Source: Ruminococcaceae bacterium UBA5295 (GTDB lineage: Bacteria > Bacillota > Clostridia > Oscillospirales > Acutalibacteraceae). From it: a stretch of 64,000 nucleotides of DNA. Shown piece after piece: positions 30,930 through 39,533 of this stretch. Every line of letters starts with the position of its first letter. Within the stretch, counting starts at the first letter, position 1. The position numbers and the translations under genes are program-made. The notes under the pieces are model-generated. The model was not told where the DNA came from and did not search any database. It saw nothing but the letters and a program-made list of their open reading frames with translations. The stretch spans positions 3,289 to 67,288 of the forward strand of contig DHSD01000012.1 of NCBI GenBank assembly GCA_002411365.1, read 5' to 3'.

Positions 30930-32093
30930 ATGAAATTTCTCCATCTTGCCGACCTGCATATCGGCAAGCGCGTATGTGACTTCAGCCTTCTGGATGACCA
31001 GGAATACATACTTGGCCAGATACTCAAAATTGCCGACAGCGTAAAGCCTGATGCAGTGCTGATTGCCGGCGATCTGTATGACCGTAGCGTTCCGCCAGGG
31101 GAGGCTGTAGAGCTTCTTGACTGCTTCCTTACTGAACTTTGCGGCAGAAAAATACATGTCTTTGCCATAAGCGGGAACCATGATTCGCCGGAAAGGCTTG
31201 ATTTTGGGAGCCGCATAATGAAAAAAAGCGGCGTTACAATTGCGGGGACGTTCCGTGGCAAGCCGGAAAAAGCCGTGCTTACCGACGATTTCGGCCCCGT
31301 TTATATTTACCTTCTCCCTTTTCTGAAGCCGGCGGAGGCTTCCCCATTTTTCAGGCCGGAACAGGTTAATTCATATGAAGATGCCGTGCGCGCCGCCGTT
31401 GGCGCGCTGCAACTGGACACAGGCGCGCGCAATGTGATTGTGGCACACCAGTTCGTGACGGCGTGCGGCACAGAGCCGGAGCGTTGCGACTCGGAGACGC
31501 TTTCTGTGGGCGGCACCGACCAGGTAGATTTTTCAGTGTTCGATGGGTTTGACTATGCTGCCCTCGGCCATCTTCACGGCCCACAGCGTATTGGCAGGCC
31601 GGAAGTCCGCTATGCGGGCTCGCCGCTTAAATATTCATTTTCGGAGACGCACCAGCAGAAATCGGTCACAGTAGTTGAAATGCGTGAAAAGGGCAGCATG
31701 GAGATTTCGGTGATACCGCTCGCCCCTCTGCATGACATGCGCGAGATACGCGGCCCAATTGAGGAGCTTACGAATCAGGAAATCGCTTCTAAAGGAAAGC
31801 GGGACGACTATATCCATGCTACACTGACAGACGGGCACGCCGTTGCAGGGGCTGCAGACCGTCTCCGTGCAGTTTACCCAAACCTTATGTGTATAGATTT
31901 CAGCAGCTCTGCGGTGCCTGCAGAGGAGCATTCGTGCACGGCGGCTTCGGGCGATGTTGAGCACCGCACCCCGCAAGACCTTTTTGAGGAATTTTACCGC
32001 AACCAGAATGGCCATGAGCTTCCGGAAAATGAACGCGCAGAGCTTGAAAAGGCGGTCTGTACAGCCGAAAAGGAAGAAGGGGAAGGGCAGTGA
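30930..32093 (+). CDS. sbcD: Exonuclease subunit SbcD (Mre11-like nuclease)
   Basis: 387 residues. The metallophosphatase motifs are intact: D8-L-H10 (DLHIGKR), AGDLYDR, SGNHDSPERL, VAHQFV and LGHLHGPQ. With SbcC it forms the Mre11-Rad50-type complex that cuts hairpins and protein-blocked DNA ends. It overlaps sbcC by 4 bases (GTGA), so the two are translationally coupled. The AAGGAGG ribosome site is strong. Confidence 0.96.
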   Translation: MKFLHLADLHIGKRVCDFSLLDDQEYILGQILKIADSVKPDAVLIAGDLYDRSVPPGEAVELLDCFLTELCGRKIHVFAISGNHDSPERLDFGSRIMKKSGVTIAGTFRGKPEKAVLTDDFGPVYIYLLPFLKPAEASPFFRPEQVNSYEDAVRAAVGALQLDTGARNVIVAHQFVTACGTEPERCDSETLSVGGTDQVDFSVFDGFDYAALGHLHGPQRIGRPEVRYAGSPLKYSFSETHQQKSVTVVEMREKGSMEISVIPLAPLHDMREIRGPIEELTNQEIASKGKRDDYIHATLTDGHAVAGAADRLRAVYPNLMCIDFSSSAVPAEEHSCTAASGDVEHRTPQDLFEEFYRNQNGHELPENERAELEKAVCTAEKEEGEGQ

Positions 32094-35000
32094 AACCGAT
32101 TCATCTTGTAATGAACGCTTTCGGGCCGTATGCCGATAAAACGGAAGTCCCGTTCAGCGAGTTTGGCTCGGACGGGCTTTTTTTGATATGTGGTGACACA
32201 GGTGCCGGGAAGACAACGATTTTTGACGCCATAACATTTGCGCTGTACGGTGAGGCGAGCGGATCAACAAGGACTCCGGAGTCGCTGCGCAGCAATTTTG
32301 CCGACCCTTCGGAAAAAACGTATGTGGAGCTGACATTTTCACATAAGGGCAAAATTTACCGCGTAAAAAGGAACCCGCGCTACCAGCGCCCGAAAAAGCG
32401 TGGCGGCATGACGGCGGAAACGGCCGACGCAGCTTTGTTTTTTCCTGACGGCTCGGCCGTCGCAGGCTTTAGGGCCGTAACTGAAAAGGTAGAGGAACTG
32501 ATGGGGATAGATTGCCGCCAGTTCCGCCAGACGTCTATGATTGCGCAGGGAGAATTTCTAAAGCTGCTGCTCGCGGGCAGCGGTGAACGCTCGGAAATTT
32601 TCCGGCGCGTTTTCGACACCGGAGTTTACCGGCGTATGCAGGAATATTTCCATGAGCGGGAGCAGATTCTCAGCAGGCAGATGGAAGAAAATGCGCGCTC
32701 AATTATGCAGGACGTGCTGTCTGCCCAACCTGACGGCACGGTTTTTACTGAGGATATGCAGGAGCGGTTTAAGCAGGAAAACAATATAAGCCTCACGGAA
32801 CAACTCATCAGCCGCATTTCAGAATCCATATCGGCAGATGAAAAACAGGCGGAAAGATTTTCGGAGGCAGCCGGCAAAACAAAAGACAGCATTATAAAGC
32901 TGAATGGGAAAATAAAAGATGCGGAGCAGGCAAACAGGCTCCTTGAGGAGCTCAGCAAAGTTAGGGCGCATTATGAAGAACTGAAAAGCCGTTTGCCGCT
33001 TATGGAAAAGGACAGCAAACGGCTTGAAAATTCCGGGCGCGCACACAGCATTGTCTTTCCGGCACAGCAGGCGTATATGCGCGAAAAGGAAGAAGCGGGC
33101 AGGCTCAGCCTGACCGTTTTGCAGCTTGAGAAAAAAATATCAACGCTTTCAGAGCACAAAGAAAAGCTCGGTGAGGCGCTTGCTGCCGAGCGTGCCAAAG
33201 AACCGCGCCGCGCTGAGCTTGCAGGCAGAATTTCCAACCTTAAAGAAGCTATGCCGCGCTATGAGAAAGTAAAAAATGCAGAAAAAGCAGCGGGGCAGCT
33301 TTCAGAAAACGCGAAGTCTGCCGCCGAAGCACGCCGGAAAAGCGGCGAAAGGCTCGAAAAGCTTAAAAAACAGCAGGCAGATGATGCCGAAGAGCTGGAA
33401 CGGCTGAAAAATGCCGAAGCAGAAAAAGTCGCATGCGAAAATGACAACGCTGCGCAGAAGAAAAAATCTGCTGACCTAAAGGACCTGCTTGCAAAAATCA
33501 GCGAGATACATAGCGATAAAGCAGGCCTTGCAAAGCTTGGCAAAAGCCACAAAACAGCGGAGGACGCCTTTAAAGAAGCCGGAAGGAAAGCAGACGGGGC
33601 AGAAGCTGTTTTCCTGCGCGAGCAGGCCGGCATTATGGCACAGAACCTTTCGGAAAGGGAGCCATGCCCTGTCTGCGGCTCAACCGTGCACCCGAAAAAA
33701 GCACAGCTTTCGTCAGGAGCGCCTGACGAAGCGTATGTGCGGAAACTTAAAGCGGAGCATGAAAGATGCCGGAGTGAATTGGAAAGCATAAGCCTTACGA
33801 TGAGGGCCGCCAACGCAAGGCTTGAGTCCAATGTAAAAAACCTGCGCTCCTATGCGGAAGGCATACTCGGCGACATAGATGGCTGCCGCGTCGTAGGCCA
33901 GCTTGAGGCAAAGGCCGGCAAAGAGCTTGAGATGTCATGCGGAAAAGAAGCTGAGCTTCAGAAGCAACTTGCTGTGCTGCAGGAAAAATGCAGGAGGGAA
34001 GCGTGCGCTGAAGCGCGGCAGAAAGAAACGTCGGGGCTTATTGAATCGGCTGGGCATGAGGCGGAAAAGCGGCAGGCAGAGGAAAACAGTGCAAGGGAAG
34101 CGCTCAGAGCAAAGCAGGCCGAGGCGGAAGCTATGCGCGGAGAACTCGAATTTCCGTCAGCCGAAGAAGCGCAAAAGGCGCTTTTGTCGTTCGAAAAAGA
34201 GCTTAAGGAGTTAAAAGACGCGCTCGAAAATGCGGAGCAGGCGTGCAGTAAATCCGAAAGTGAAATTTCCGCGTCGGAAGCTTTATTTTCAGACAGCAGG
34301 GCGAAACTTGAAACCCAGACAGCAAGGCAAGCCGGGAAGAAAAAGATATATGGCGAAAAACTTGCCGAAGCGGGATTCGATTCCGAAAGCAGTTATGCGG
34401 CGGCTCTGCTGCCACAGGAGGCGGAGGCCGGCCTGAGAAAATCCATTGACGGGTACAGGGACAACTGCGCGAGGACTGAAGAAGCAGCCGGGCAACTGGA
34501 AAAATCAGCCGAAGGCAAGGCACCGGCTGATATGGACGGCCTTTCGCATCAGCTTTTACAGGCCCGGAAAGAAGAAAAAGATGAGGGAAGCGCATTTAAC
34601 AGCATATCTGTGCGCCTTAGCGTGAACAGGCGCTGCGCCGGGCGCATTAAGAAAGCTTTTGCCGAAAGGAAAGCGCTTAACACGGAATATGAAGCTGCGC
34701 TTGATATGGACAGGACGGCGAACGGAAGCCTTACAGGGCGGGCAAGGCTGAGCTTTGAGGAATTCGTGCAGGCGGCGTATTTCAGCCGTATCCTCCAGCA
34801 GGCAAACATCAGGCTTTCGGAAATGACGGCGGGGCGCTACATATTTCTGCGCAAGACCGAAGCAGATGACAGGCGTGTGCATTTTGGGCTTGACCTCAAT
34901 GTGTTTGACAATTACAATGGCTTGCCGCGCGACGTAAAATCGCTTTCCGGCGGGGAGTCGTTCAAGGCTTCGCTTGCACTCGCCCTCGGATTTTCTGACG

Positions 35001-35233
35001 TGGTGCAAAACGGGTCTGGCGGAGTGAGAATAGAAACCATGTTTATTGATGAGGGTTTCGGTTCGCTGGACGACGAATCGCGCCGGCAGGCGATTACAAC
35101 GCTTTCAAAGCTTGCCGGCGGCGGGCGGCTTGTGGGGATAATATCCCATGTAACTGAGCTCAGGGAGCAGATAGACCGCCAGATAGTCGTGAGGCGCTGC
35201 GTAGACGGCAGCACGCTTAAACTTGTAAAATAA
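32090..35233 (+). CDS. sbcC: Exonuclease subunit SbcC (Rad50-like ATPase)
   Basis: 1047 residues. The Walker A is at 35-42 (GDTGAGKT), the Q-loop and R-rich first ATPase half follow, and long coiled coils flank the zinc hook C526-P-V-C529. The second half carries the ABC signature LSGGESFKASLALALG and Walker B IETMFIDEGFGSLDDES. The start is GTG, overlapping the stop of sbcD. A terminator follows the stop directly. Coiled-coil arms of normal length show that the protein is complete. Confidence 0.96.
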   Translation: MKPIHLVMNAFGPYADKTEVPFSEFGSDGLFLICGDTGAGKTTIFDAITFALYGEASGSTRTPESLRSNFADPSEKTYVELTFSHKGKIYRVKRNPRYQRPKKRGGMTAETADAALFFPDGSAVAGFRAVTEKVEELMGIDCRQFRQTSMIAQGEFLKLLLAGSGERSEIFRRVFDTGVYRRMQEYFHEREQILSRQMEENARSIMQDVLSAQPDGTVFTEDMQERFKQENNISLTEQLISRISESISADEKQAERFSEAAGKTKDSIIKLNGKIKDAEQANRLLEELSKVRAHYEELKSRLPLMEKDSKRLENSGRAHSIVFPAQQAYMREKEEAGRLSLTVLQLEKKISTLSEHKEKLGEALAAERAKEPRRAELAGRISNLKEAMPRYEKVKNAEKAAGQLSENAKSAAEARRKSGERLEKLKKQQADDAEELERLKNAEAEKVACENDNAAQKKKSADLKDLLAKISEIHSDKAGLAKLGKSHKTAEDAFKEAGRKADGAEAVFLREQAGIMAQNLSEREPCPVCGSTVHPKKAQLSSGAPDEAYVRKLKAEHERCRSELESISLTMRAANARLESNVKNLRSYAEGILGDIDGCRVVGQLEAKAGKELEMSCGKEAELQKQLAVLQEKCRREACAEARQKETSGLIESAGHEAEKRQAEENSAREALRAKQAEAEAMRGELEFPSAEEAQKALLSFEKELKELKDALENAEQACSKSESEISASEALFSDSRAKLETQTARQAGKKKIYGEKLAEAGFDSESSYAAALLPQEAEAGLRKSIDGYRDNCARTEEAAGQLEKSAEGKAPADMDGLSHQLLQARKEEKDEGSAFNSISVRLSVNRRCAGRIKKAFAERKALNTEYEAALDMDRTANGSLTGRARLSFEEFVQAAYFSRILQQANIRLSEMTAGRYIFLRKTEADDRRVHFGLDLNVFDNYNGLPRDVKSLSGGESFKASLALALGFSDVVQNGSGGVRIETMFIDEGFGSLDDESRRQAITTLSKLAGGGRLVGIISHVTELREQIDRQIVVRRCVDGSTLKLVK

Positions 35234-35264
35234 AAAATCCATCCGCTTTCTGCGGGTGGATTTT
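35234..35264. terminator. Bidirectional terminator between sbcC and mltG
   Basis: AAAATCCATCCGC, loop TTTCT, GCGGGTGGATTTT: a 13-bp stem with one G-T pair and A/T runs on both sides, between convergent genes. Confidence 0.88.
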
Positions 35265-35280
35265 CTGCTTATGTGTTTTT

Positions 35281-36219
35281 TTAGCCCATGCCGAATTTTT
35301 TAAGCTGTTTCTCATGTTCCGCCATGGTTTTCTGGTAATAGTTTTTGCCTTTTGCCGTAAAGAAGTAGAGGTAATCCGTTGAAGCCGGGTGAGCCGCAGC
35401 ATTTAAGGCGGCGGCGCCGGGGTTGCAGATAGGCCCGGCGGGAAGCGCCGTACAGCGGTATGTATTGTAGTAATATTTGAAAGAATCGCTGAACGGGCCG
35501 TTTGGTTTCAGCAGGTAGTGTGTGCAGTAGTCACGTGTGGAATCGGCCTCGAGGCGCTGGCCTTTTTTGAGCCGGTTGTGGAATACGGAGGATACCATTT
35601 TCATGTCGCTGCTATTGTTCGATTCGCGCTCGATAACAGAGGCAAGCTTTACAAGCTGGTCAGTCGTCATGCCGGAGTACCTGTATCCGGAAATGTGCTG
35701 CTCGGCATTGCGGAGAAATTTGCCGACGGCGTCCTGCGGCTTCATGTGTGTGTACATTGTGTAAGTGTCCGGGTAAAGGTACCCCTCAAGCTTATAGGCG
35801 CGCTTCGAACTTGGCGGGATTGCTTTTACGAGCGGGTAATAGTTGAAATTGTATGTCTGTGCGCTTTTGATGAAATTCGCCTTTTTGCAGATATTGTGCG
35901 CTTCAAGCCGTGCGCCTATCTGTGCGAGCGTGAAGCCTTCGGGGAAAGTCAGGGTTACGGCTTTGCTGCCTTTTGGTGGCGCAGGCTGGTCTGGTAGATT
36001 TTTTGCTGCTGATGAGGATGGTGCGCTGCTGGAAGAGCTGGCTAAAAATGATTCGACAGTTTTAGTAAGTTCATCGCTGCTTGCTGTGGAATCTTCTGAG
36101 ATGTCGTTAGAAGAAGGATTCAGAAGACTTTCGGTTTTATCTTTATCGGCTTTATTTAAGCATGCTGTGGTAAAAATAAGCGTGCATGCAAGAAGAAATA
36201 AAATCGCAGCCTTTTTCAT
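35281..36219 (-). CDS. mltG: MltG-type endolytic murein transglycosylase (YceG-like), lipoprotein form
   Basis: 312 residues. The N-terminus is a signal peptide ending in TTAC with C20 as the likely lipid attachment site. A Ser-rich linker follows, then a YceG-like domain with the catalytic glutamate in ASVIERESNNSSDM, FHNRLKKGQRLEADST and the final LYFFTAKGKNYYQKTMAEH. MltG cuts nascent glycan strands and sets their length at the membrane. Most family members use a membrane helix; here a lipid anchor is predicted. A perfect sigma-A promoter lies upstream. It converges with sbcC across a shared terminator. Confidence 0.88.
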   Translation of the reverse strand: MKKAAILFLLACTLIFTTACLNKADKDKTESLLNPSSNDISEDSTASSDELTKTVESFLASSSSSAPSSSAAKNLPDQPAPPKGSKAVTLTFPEGFTLAQIGARLEAHNICKKANFIKSAQTYNFNYYPLVKAIPPSSKRAYKLEGYLYPDTYTMYTHMKPQDAVGKFLRNAEQHISGYRYSGMTTDQLVKLASVIERESNNSSDMKMVSSVFHNRLKKGQRLEADSTRDYCTHYLLKPNGPFSDSFKYYYNTYRCTALPAGPICNPGAAALNAAAHPASTDYLYFFTAKGKNYYQKTMAEHEKQLKKFGMG

Positions 36220-36254
36220 TAATTTTCTCCCTTCCCATTATCACTTGTTGATAG

Positions 36255-36283
36255 ATTATATGCCTTCTTTTTTCTTTTGTCAA
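36255..36283 (-). promoter_or_regulatory. Consensus sigma-A promoter of mltG
   Basis: Minus strand: TTGACA, 17 bases, TATAAT, 36 bases before the mltG start. All twelve bases match the consensus. Confidence 0.9.
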
Positions 36284-36345
36284 CAAAATACGACATAATA
36301 TTCTCATACAGTATTCTTATGCAGCAGCTTAAATTTTAATATTTA

Positions 36346-37572
36346 TCAGACCACTTGAAAGATATAGAACTTAAGGTATTCCGTTTCGGGGACATTCCAG
36401 AGTATGGGGTGGTCCGGAGCCTGCTGGCGCGCTTCTACCTGCCGGAGGGAGACCTGCGCGTCCGCCGCAGCCGACCGGAGGACGCTGCAGAAAAGGCTGT
36501 TTGTCATAAAGTGGGAGCACGAGCATGTTACAAGGTAGCCGCCACGCGGCAAAATTTTCATGGCCCTGTAGTTTATCTCTTTATAGCCGCGCTCGGCGTT
36601 GCGAACCGTTTTGCGTGATTTGGTGAAAGCCGGCGGGTCAAGTATGACTACGTCGTACTGGGGCTTCGGGTTTTCGGCAAGCTTAGGGAGAAGGTCAAAA
36701 ACATTGGCTGTTTCAAAGTCGATGCGGCCGTCAAGATGGTTGAGGCGTGCGTTTTCGGCAGCTGCGGCTATTGCGTTGGAAGAAATGTCTACGGCGTGCA
36801 CATGCTCTGCCCCTGCACTTGCGGCGTTGAGTGCAAAGGAGCCTGTGTCTGTAAAGCAGTCGAGCACGCGCTTGCCGCGGCAGAGCCTTGCCGCGGCGTG
36901 TCTGTTGTATTTCTGGTCGAGGAAAAAGCCCGTTTTCTGGCCGTTCTCAAAATCGACGGTATAGCGTATCCCGTTCTCAGTAATTTCCGTCTTTGTGCTT
37001 TCAGGCACGGCAACGCCTGCAAGGGGGAAAAAGCCCTTGTTTTCTTCCATACCCTCAAGCTTCCTTATGCCGACGTCGTTGCGCTCGTAAATGCCATCAA
37101 TTTTCTGGCCGTCATCTGTAAGTATGCGGTAAAGGAGGCGGAAGAGCATGGGCTTGATTTTTTCCATGCCGAGCGAAAGCGTCTGTGTGACGAGTATATT
37201 GCCGAACCTGTCTACAGTAAGGCCGGGGAACGAGTCTGCTTCGCCGAAAACAATGCGGCAGCAGGAGACGTCTGGCCCCATGACGGCTTTGCGGTATTCC
37301 CACGCATAGCGCAGGCGCCGCTCCCAGAAGGCCTCGTCAAAAGTATCATTTGCATTGCGCGAGATGAGCCTTATGCGTATTTTTGAGTGGTCGTTTATAA
37401 AGCCTGTGCCGAGGTAGCTTCCGCGGCGGCTTAAAACATCTACAAGACTGCCGTTTTCATAAGGCTCGGCGCCGGTTATTTCGGTATTGTATATCCACGG
37501 GTGGCCGGCGACGATGCTCCTTTCCGCTTTTGGTGTGACGTTTACTTTTGGGTAATTTCTTGTCTGTTTCAT
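36346..37572 (-). CDS. Class I SAM-dependent rRNA methyltransferase (RlmI/YwbD-like)
   Basis: About 408 residues. An N-terminal PUA domain (about 5-85; ERSIVAGHPWIYNTEI, GSYLGTGFIND) is followed by a methyltransferase domain with VLDCFTDTGSFALNAA as SAM motif I and VVILDPPAFTKSRK as the DPPAF motif. This is the RlmI layout (m5C1962 of 23S rRNA in E. coli). In-frame ATG codons occur at 37587 and 37572; GGAG lies between them, so 37572 is preferred. The exact modified base cannot be assigned. Confidence 0.9.
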   Translation of the reverse strand: MKQTRNYPKVNVTPKAERSIVAGHPWIYNTEITGAEPYENGSLVDVLSRRGSYLGTGFINDHSKIRIRLISRNANDTFDEAFWERRLRYAWEYRKAVMGPDVSCCRIVFGEADSFPGLTVDRFGNILVTQTLSLGMEKIKPMLFRLLYRILTDDGQKIDGIYERNDVGIRKLEGMEENKGFFPLAGVAVPESTKTEITENGIRYTVDFENGQKTGFFLDQKYNRHAAARLCRGKRVLDCFTDTGSFALNAASAGAEHVHAVDISSNAIAAAAENARLNHLDGRIDFETANVFDLLPKLAENPKPQYDVVILDPPAFTKSRKTVRNAERGYKEINYRAMKILPRGGYLVTCSCSHFMTNSLFCSVLRSAAADAQVSLRQVEARQQAPDHPILWNVPETEYLKFYIFQVV

Positions 37573-37936
37573 TATAAAATTCTCCATATAATATAATATG
37601 TCAATATGTCAAAAGGCAGTTAAGAGCCAAAACTGGCATGAGGCTTTTAATATGCCGCCTGATATTTTCATATCTGCCGTTTGGCAATGATGGTTTTCAG
37701 CTTTTTTCAGCTAATATAATGTTTTATAAGCAGATTATGCAATACCTGCTGTTTTGCAGGCAGAAAAACAAACTCATTATATCAGCAGGCAGAATTTATT
37801 TCAATTCCCATATTTCCCATACAGACAGATATTCCTTACAGAATTGTCTTTTTACTTGTCAAGCAGTGGGTTATGCGATATAGTGTATATTATCATATGA
37901 CTTCTTTATATGATCTTTACAAAGGAGGAATGTACG
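37573..37936. other. 364-base intergenic region between divergent genes
   Basis: A/T-rich stretch without a credible gene. An 81-codon reading frame (37638-37883) has no ribosome site. What can be seen is a promoter at 37856-37884 and an inverted repeat (ATCATAT / ATATGAT, 37892-37914) lying between that promoter and the ribosome site of the next gene. Confidence 0.7.
37856..37884 (+). promoter_or_regulatory. Sigma-A promoter of the unknown membrane-anchored gene
   Basis: TTGTCA, 17 bases, TATAGT, 53 bases before the TTG start. A 7-bp inverted repeat at 37892-37914 follows the -10 box at the expected start of transcription and may be an operator. Confidence 0.7.
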
Positions 37937-38647
37937 TTGAAAAAAACTCTGATAGCGGTAGTTTTAACCGCTGCTGCCATTGGTGTTGGATATTTTGCTT
38001 ATAGATTTTCTTTAAACCATGCAAAACTGCAGCTGTCGGATGCGCAGGTTTCTTCTGCAGGCCAGCTTTCTTCAAGTGAAGCTTCTTCGGTTTCACGGGC
38101 TGTTTCAAGCAAAGCTCCGGTTTTGGATTCCTCGGCATATTCCAGCCGCATTCATATGGCCTCTTCTTCGGCAACTGCCCCGACTACAAAGGCTCAGGAA
38201 CCGTTAGTTGTAAAGTCCGAGGTGAAACTTGACTGGAAAAAGTACACGCTGAAGCCCGGAAAGCCGAAAAAGCTAAATGGCAAAACTTATAGTACCTATG
38301 AAATATGGGACGAAGATTATCTTGAAGGCCCGAATATACTTGTAGACCCAACAGACAGCAAAGTATATACATGGACTTCGTCTGATACGAATCCGATACC
38401 TGCTGTAAAAGACAAAGCATTTGACAAGACGCCGCATACGATTGTTGGCACCATGAAAGACGGCGCGATGATGAGCATCCTTCTGACAACAGATGACGGA
38501 AACGAGCTGACTATCCGCAGGCTCGGCGTCGACACAAGCGGCCTTAAAAGCCTGAAAATCGGTGACAGGATAAAAGTTACCTACACAGGCGTGATTAAAG
38601 GGAACGACACTTCGCGTGCATTTATTACGAAACTTGAAAATGCGTAA
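37937..38647 (+). CDS. Unknown membrane-anchored or secreted protein with Ser-rich linker
   Basis: 236 residues, no family recognised. An N-terminal hydrophobic helix (about 4-22) is followed by a Ser/Ala-rich linker (about 40-85) and a compact C-terminal domain rich in Lys, Thr and Asp (about 95-236) whose end (LKIGDRIKVTYTGVIKGND) resembles an OB-fold-like strand pattern. The TTG at 37937 behind AAAGGAGG is the start; an in-frame ATG at 37910 lies before the ribosome site. It has its own promoter and a strong terminator, so it is a single-gene unit. Extracytoplasmic location is inferred from the leader. Confidence 0.8.
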   Translation: MKKTLIAVVLTAAAIGVGYFAYRFSLNHAKLQLSDAQVSSAGQLSSSEASSVSRAVSSKAPVLDSSAYSSRIHMASSSATAPTTKAQEPLVVKSEVKLDWKKYTLKPGKPKKLNGKTYSTYEIWDEDYLEGPNILVDPTDSKVYTWTSSDTNPIPAVKDKAFDKTPHTIVGTMKDGAMMSILLTTDDGNELTIRRLGVDTSGLKSLKIGDRIKVTYTGVIKGNDTSRAFITKLENA

Positions 38648-38661
38648 GCACCGTTATATAG

Positions 38662-38694
38662 AAAAAAGGCAGCCTGCAGTGGGCTGCCTTTTTT
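38662..38694. terminator. Bidirectional terminator
   Basis: AAAAAAGGCAGCC, loop TGCAGT, GGGCTGCCTTTTTT: a GC-rich stem with A and T runs on the two sides. It ends the unknown gene on the plus strand and the alr operon on the minus strand. Confidence 0.92.
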
Positions 38695-39156
38695 CTAATC
38701 TGAGCACGGAAACGGCGGCTCAAGCATCATCTGCATATATGGAAGGCGGCGGAAACCGATCCTTTTATAGAGGTTTATGGCCCTGACATTGCTGCTTTCC
38801 GCTTCAAGGCGGAAACGGGCGGCTTTTGCGCCGTATTTATGCAGAATGCGTGATATCATGCTGCGGCCAATGCCACGGCACTGAAACTTAGGGCGCACAT
38901 ATATTTCTTCAAGCCATACCGTGAGGCCGCCGCCTTCGTTCGACCACGAAAAGGCAAGCAGTGCATATCCTGCGGCCTCGCCGTTTTCTTCTGCAATGTA
39001 GCCGTCAGCCAAAGGGTTTCCCGAAAGCAGGAGGCTGAACGTTTTTTCAAAGTTTTTTCCGTTTACAGGATGGAGTACAGCACCGGAATTATAAAATTCT
39101 TCAGACATGCTGATATATGCCTGCCTGTCTTCTTTAGCAAATTTGCGTATAGTCAT
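38695..39156 (-). CDS. GNAT-family N-acetyltransferase
   Basis: 153 residues. The acetyl-CoA site is visible as VRPKFQCRGIGRSMISRIL (the R/Q-x-x-G-x-G/A loop), preceded by YIAEENGEAAGYALL and followed by LEAESSNVRAINLYKRIGF. The substrate is unknown; the layout resembles RimI-like and aminoglycoside-acetyltransferase-like GNATs alike. Its ATG overlaps the stop of the small membrane protein gene (ATGA), so translation is coupled. It is the last gene of alr - small protein - GNAT. Confidence 0.88.
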   Translation of the reverse strand: MTIRKFAKEDRQAYISMSEEFYNSGAVLHPVNGKNFEKTFSLLLSGNPLADGYIAEENGEAAGYALLAFSWSNEGGGLTVWLEEIYVRPKFQCRGIGRSMISRILHKYGAKAARFRLEAESSNVRAINLYKRIGFRRLPYMQMMLEPPFPCSD

Positions 39157-39443
39157 TTGCCATAAAATCTCCTTTTCCAAATATCATTGCTCTGATTTTT
39201 GCTGTATTCGCTGCTGCTTCTTTTGCGGCTGGAGTTGCGGCGTGCACACCTTGGTGTATGCGGGAGGTTTCTTTCAGCCCGCTTTACTGTTTTTCCGTAA
39301 ACGGACTGGAAGATGAGCGCCGCAACTGTTGCAAATGTGCATAGCACTGCGCCGCGGTGTGCAATTTTTACAAATATGGCGAGGGCTATTGCCGCTATTG
39401 TGAATCCCCATGCCGTTACCCCAAGCATGGTTTGCCGGTGCAT
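39153..39443 (-). CDS. Small membrane protein of unknown function between alr and the acetyltransferase
   Basis: 96 residues, no family recognised. Two hydrophobic segments (about 6-25 and 29-45; GFTIAAIALAIFVKI, AVLCTFATVAALIFQ) are followed by a highly basic Arg/Lys/Ser-rich tail of about 50 residues. Support for a real gene: a GGGAG ribosome site 8 bases before the ATG at 39443, and a 4-base stop/start overlap with the downstream acetyltransferase. Its N-terminus is probably inside, with a cytoplasmic basic tail. Confidence 0.65.
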   Translation of the reverse strand: MHRQTMLGVTAWGFTIAAIALAIFVKIAHRGAVLCTFATVAALIFQSVYGKTVKRAERNLPHTPRCARRNSSRKRSSSEYSKNQSNDIWKRRFYGK

Positions 39444-39533
39444 GCTCTCAGCTCCCTTCAAAGGACTTTTTATCCAAAGGAAACGGCACCGTTTCCGTAA
39501 AAGGGAAGGTGCCGCATATAGCCAGAATGACAA

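Noticed and set aside
37638..37883. 81-codon frame in the intergenic region
   Set aside because: No ribosome site; part of the promoter of the next gene lies inside it.
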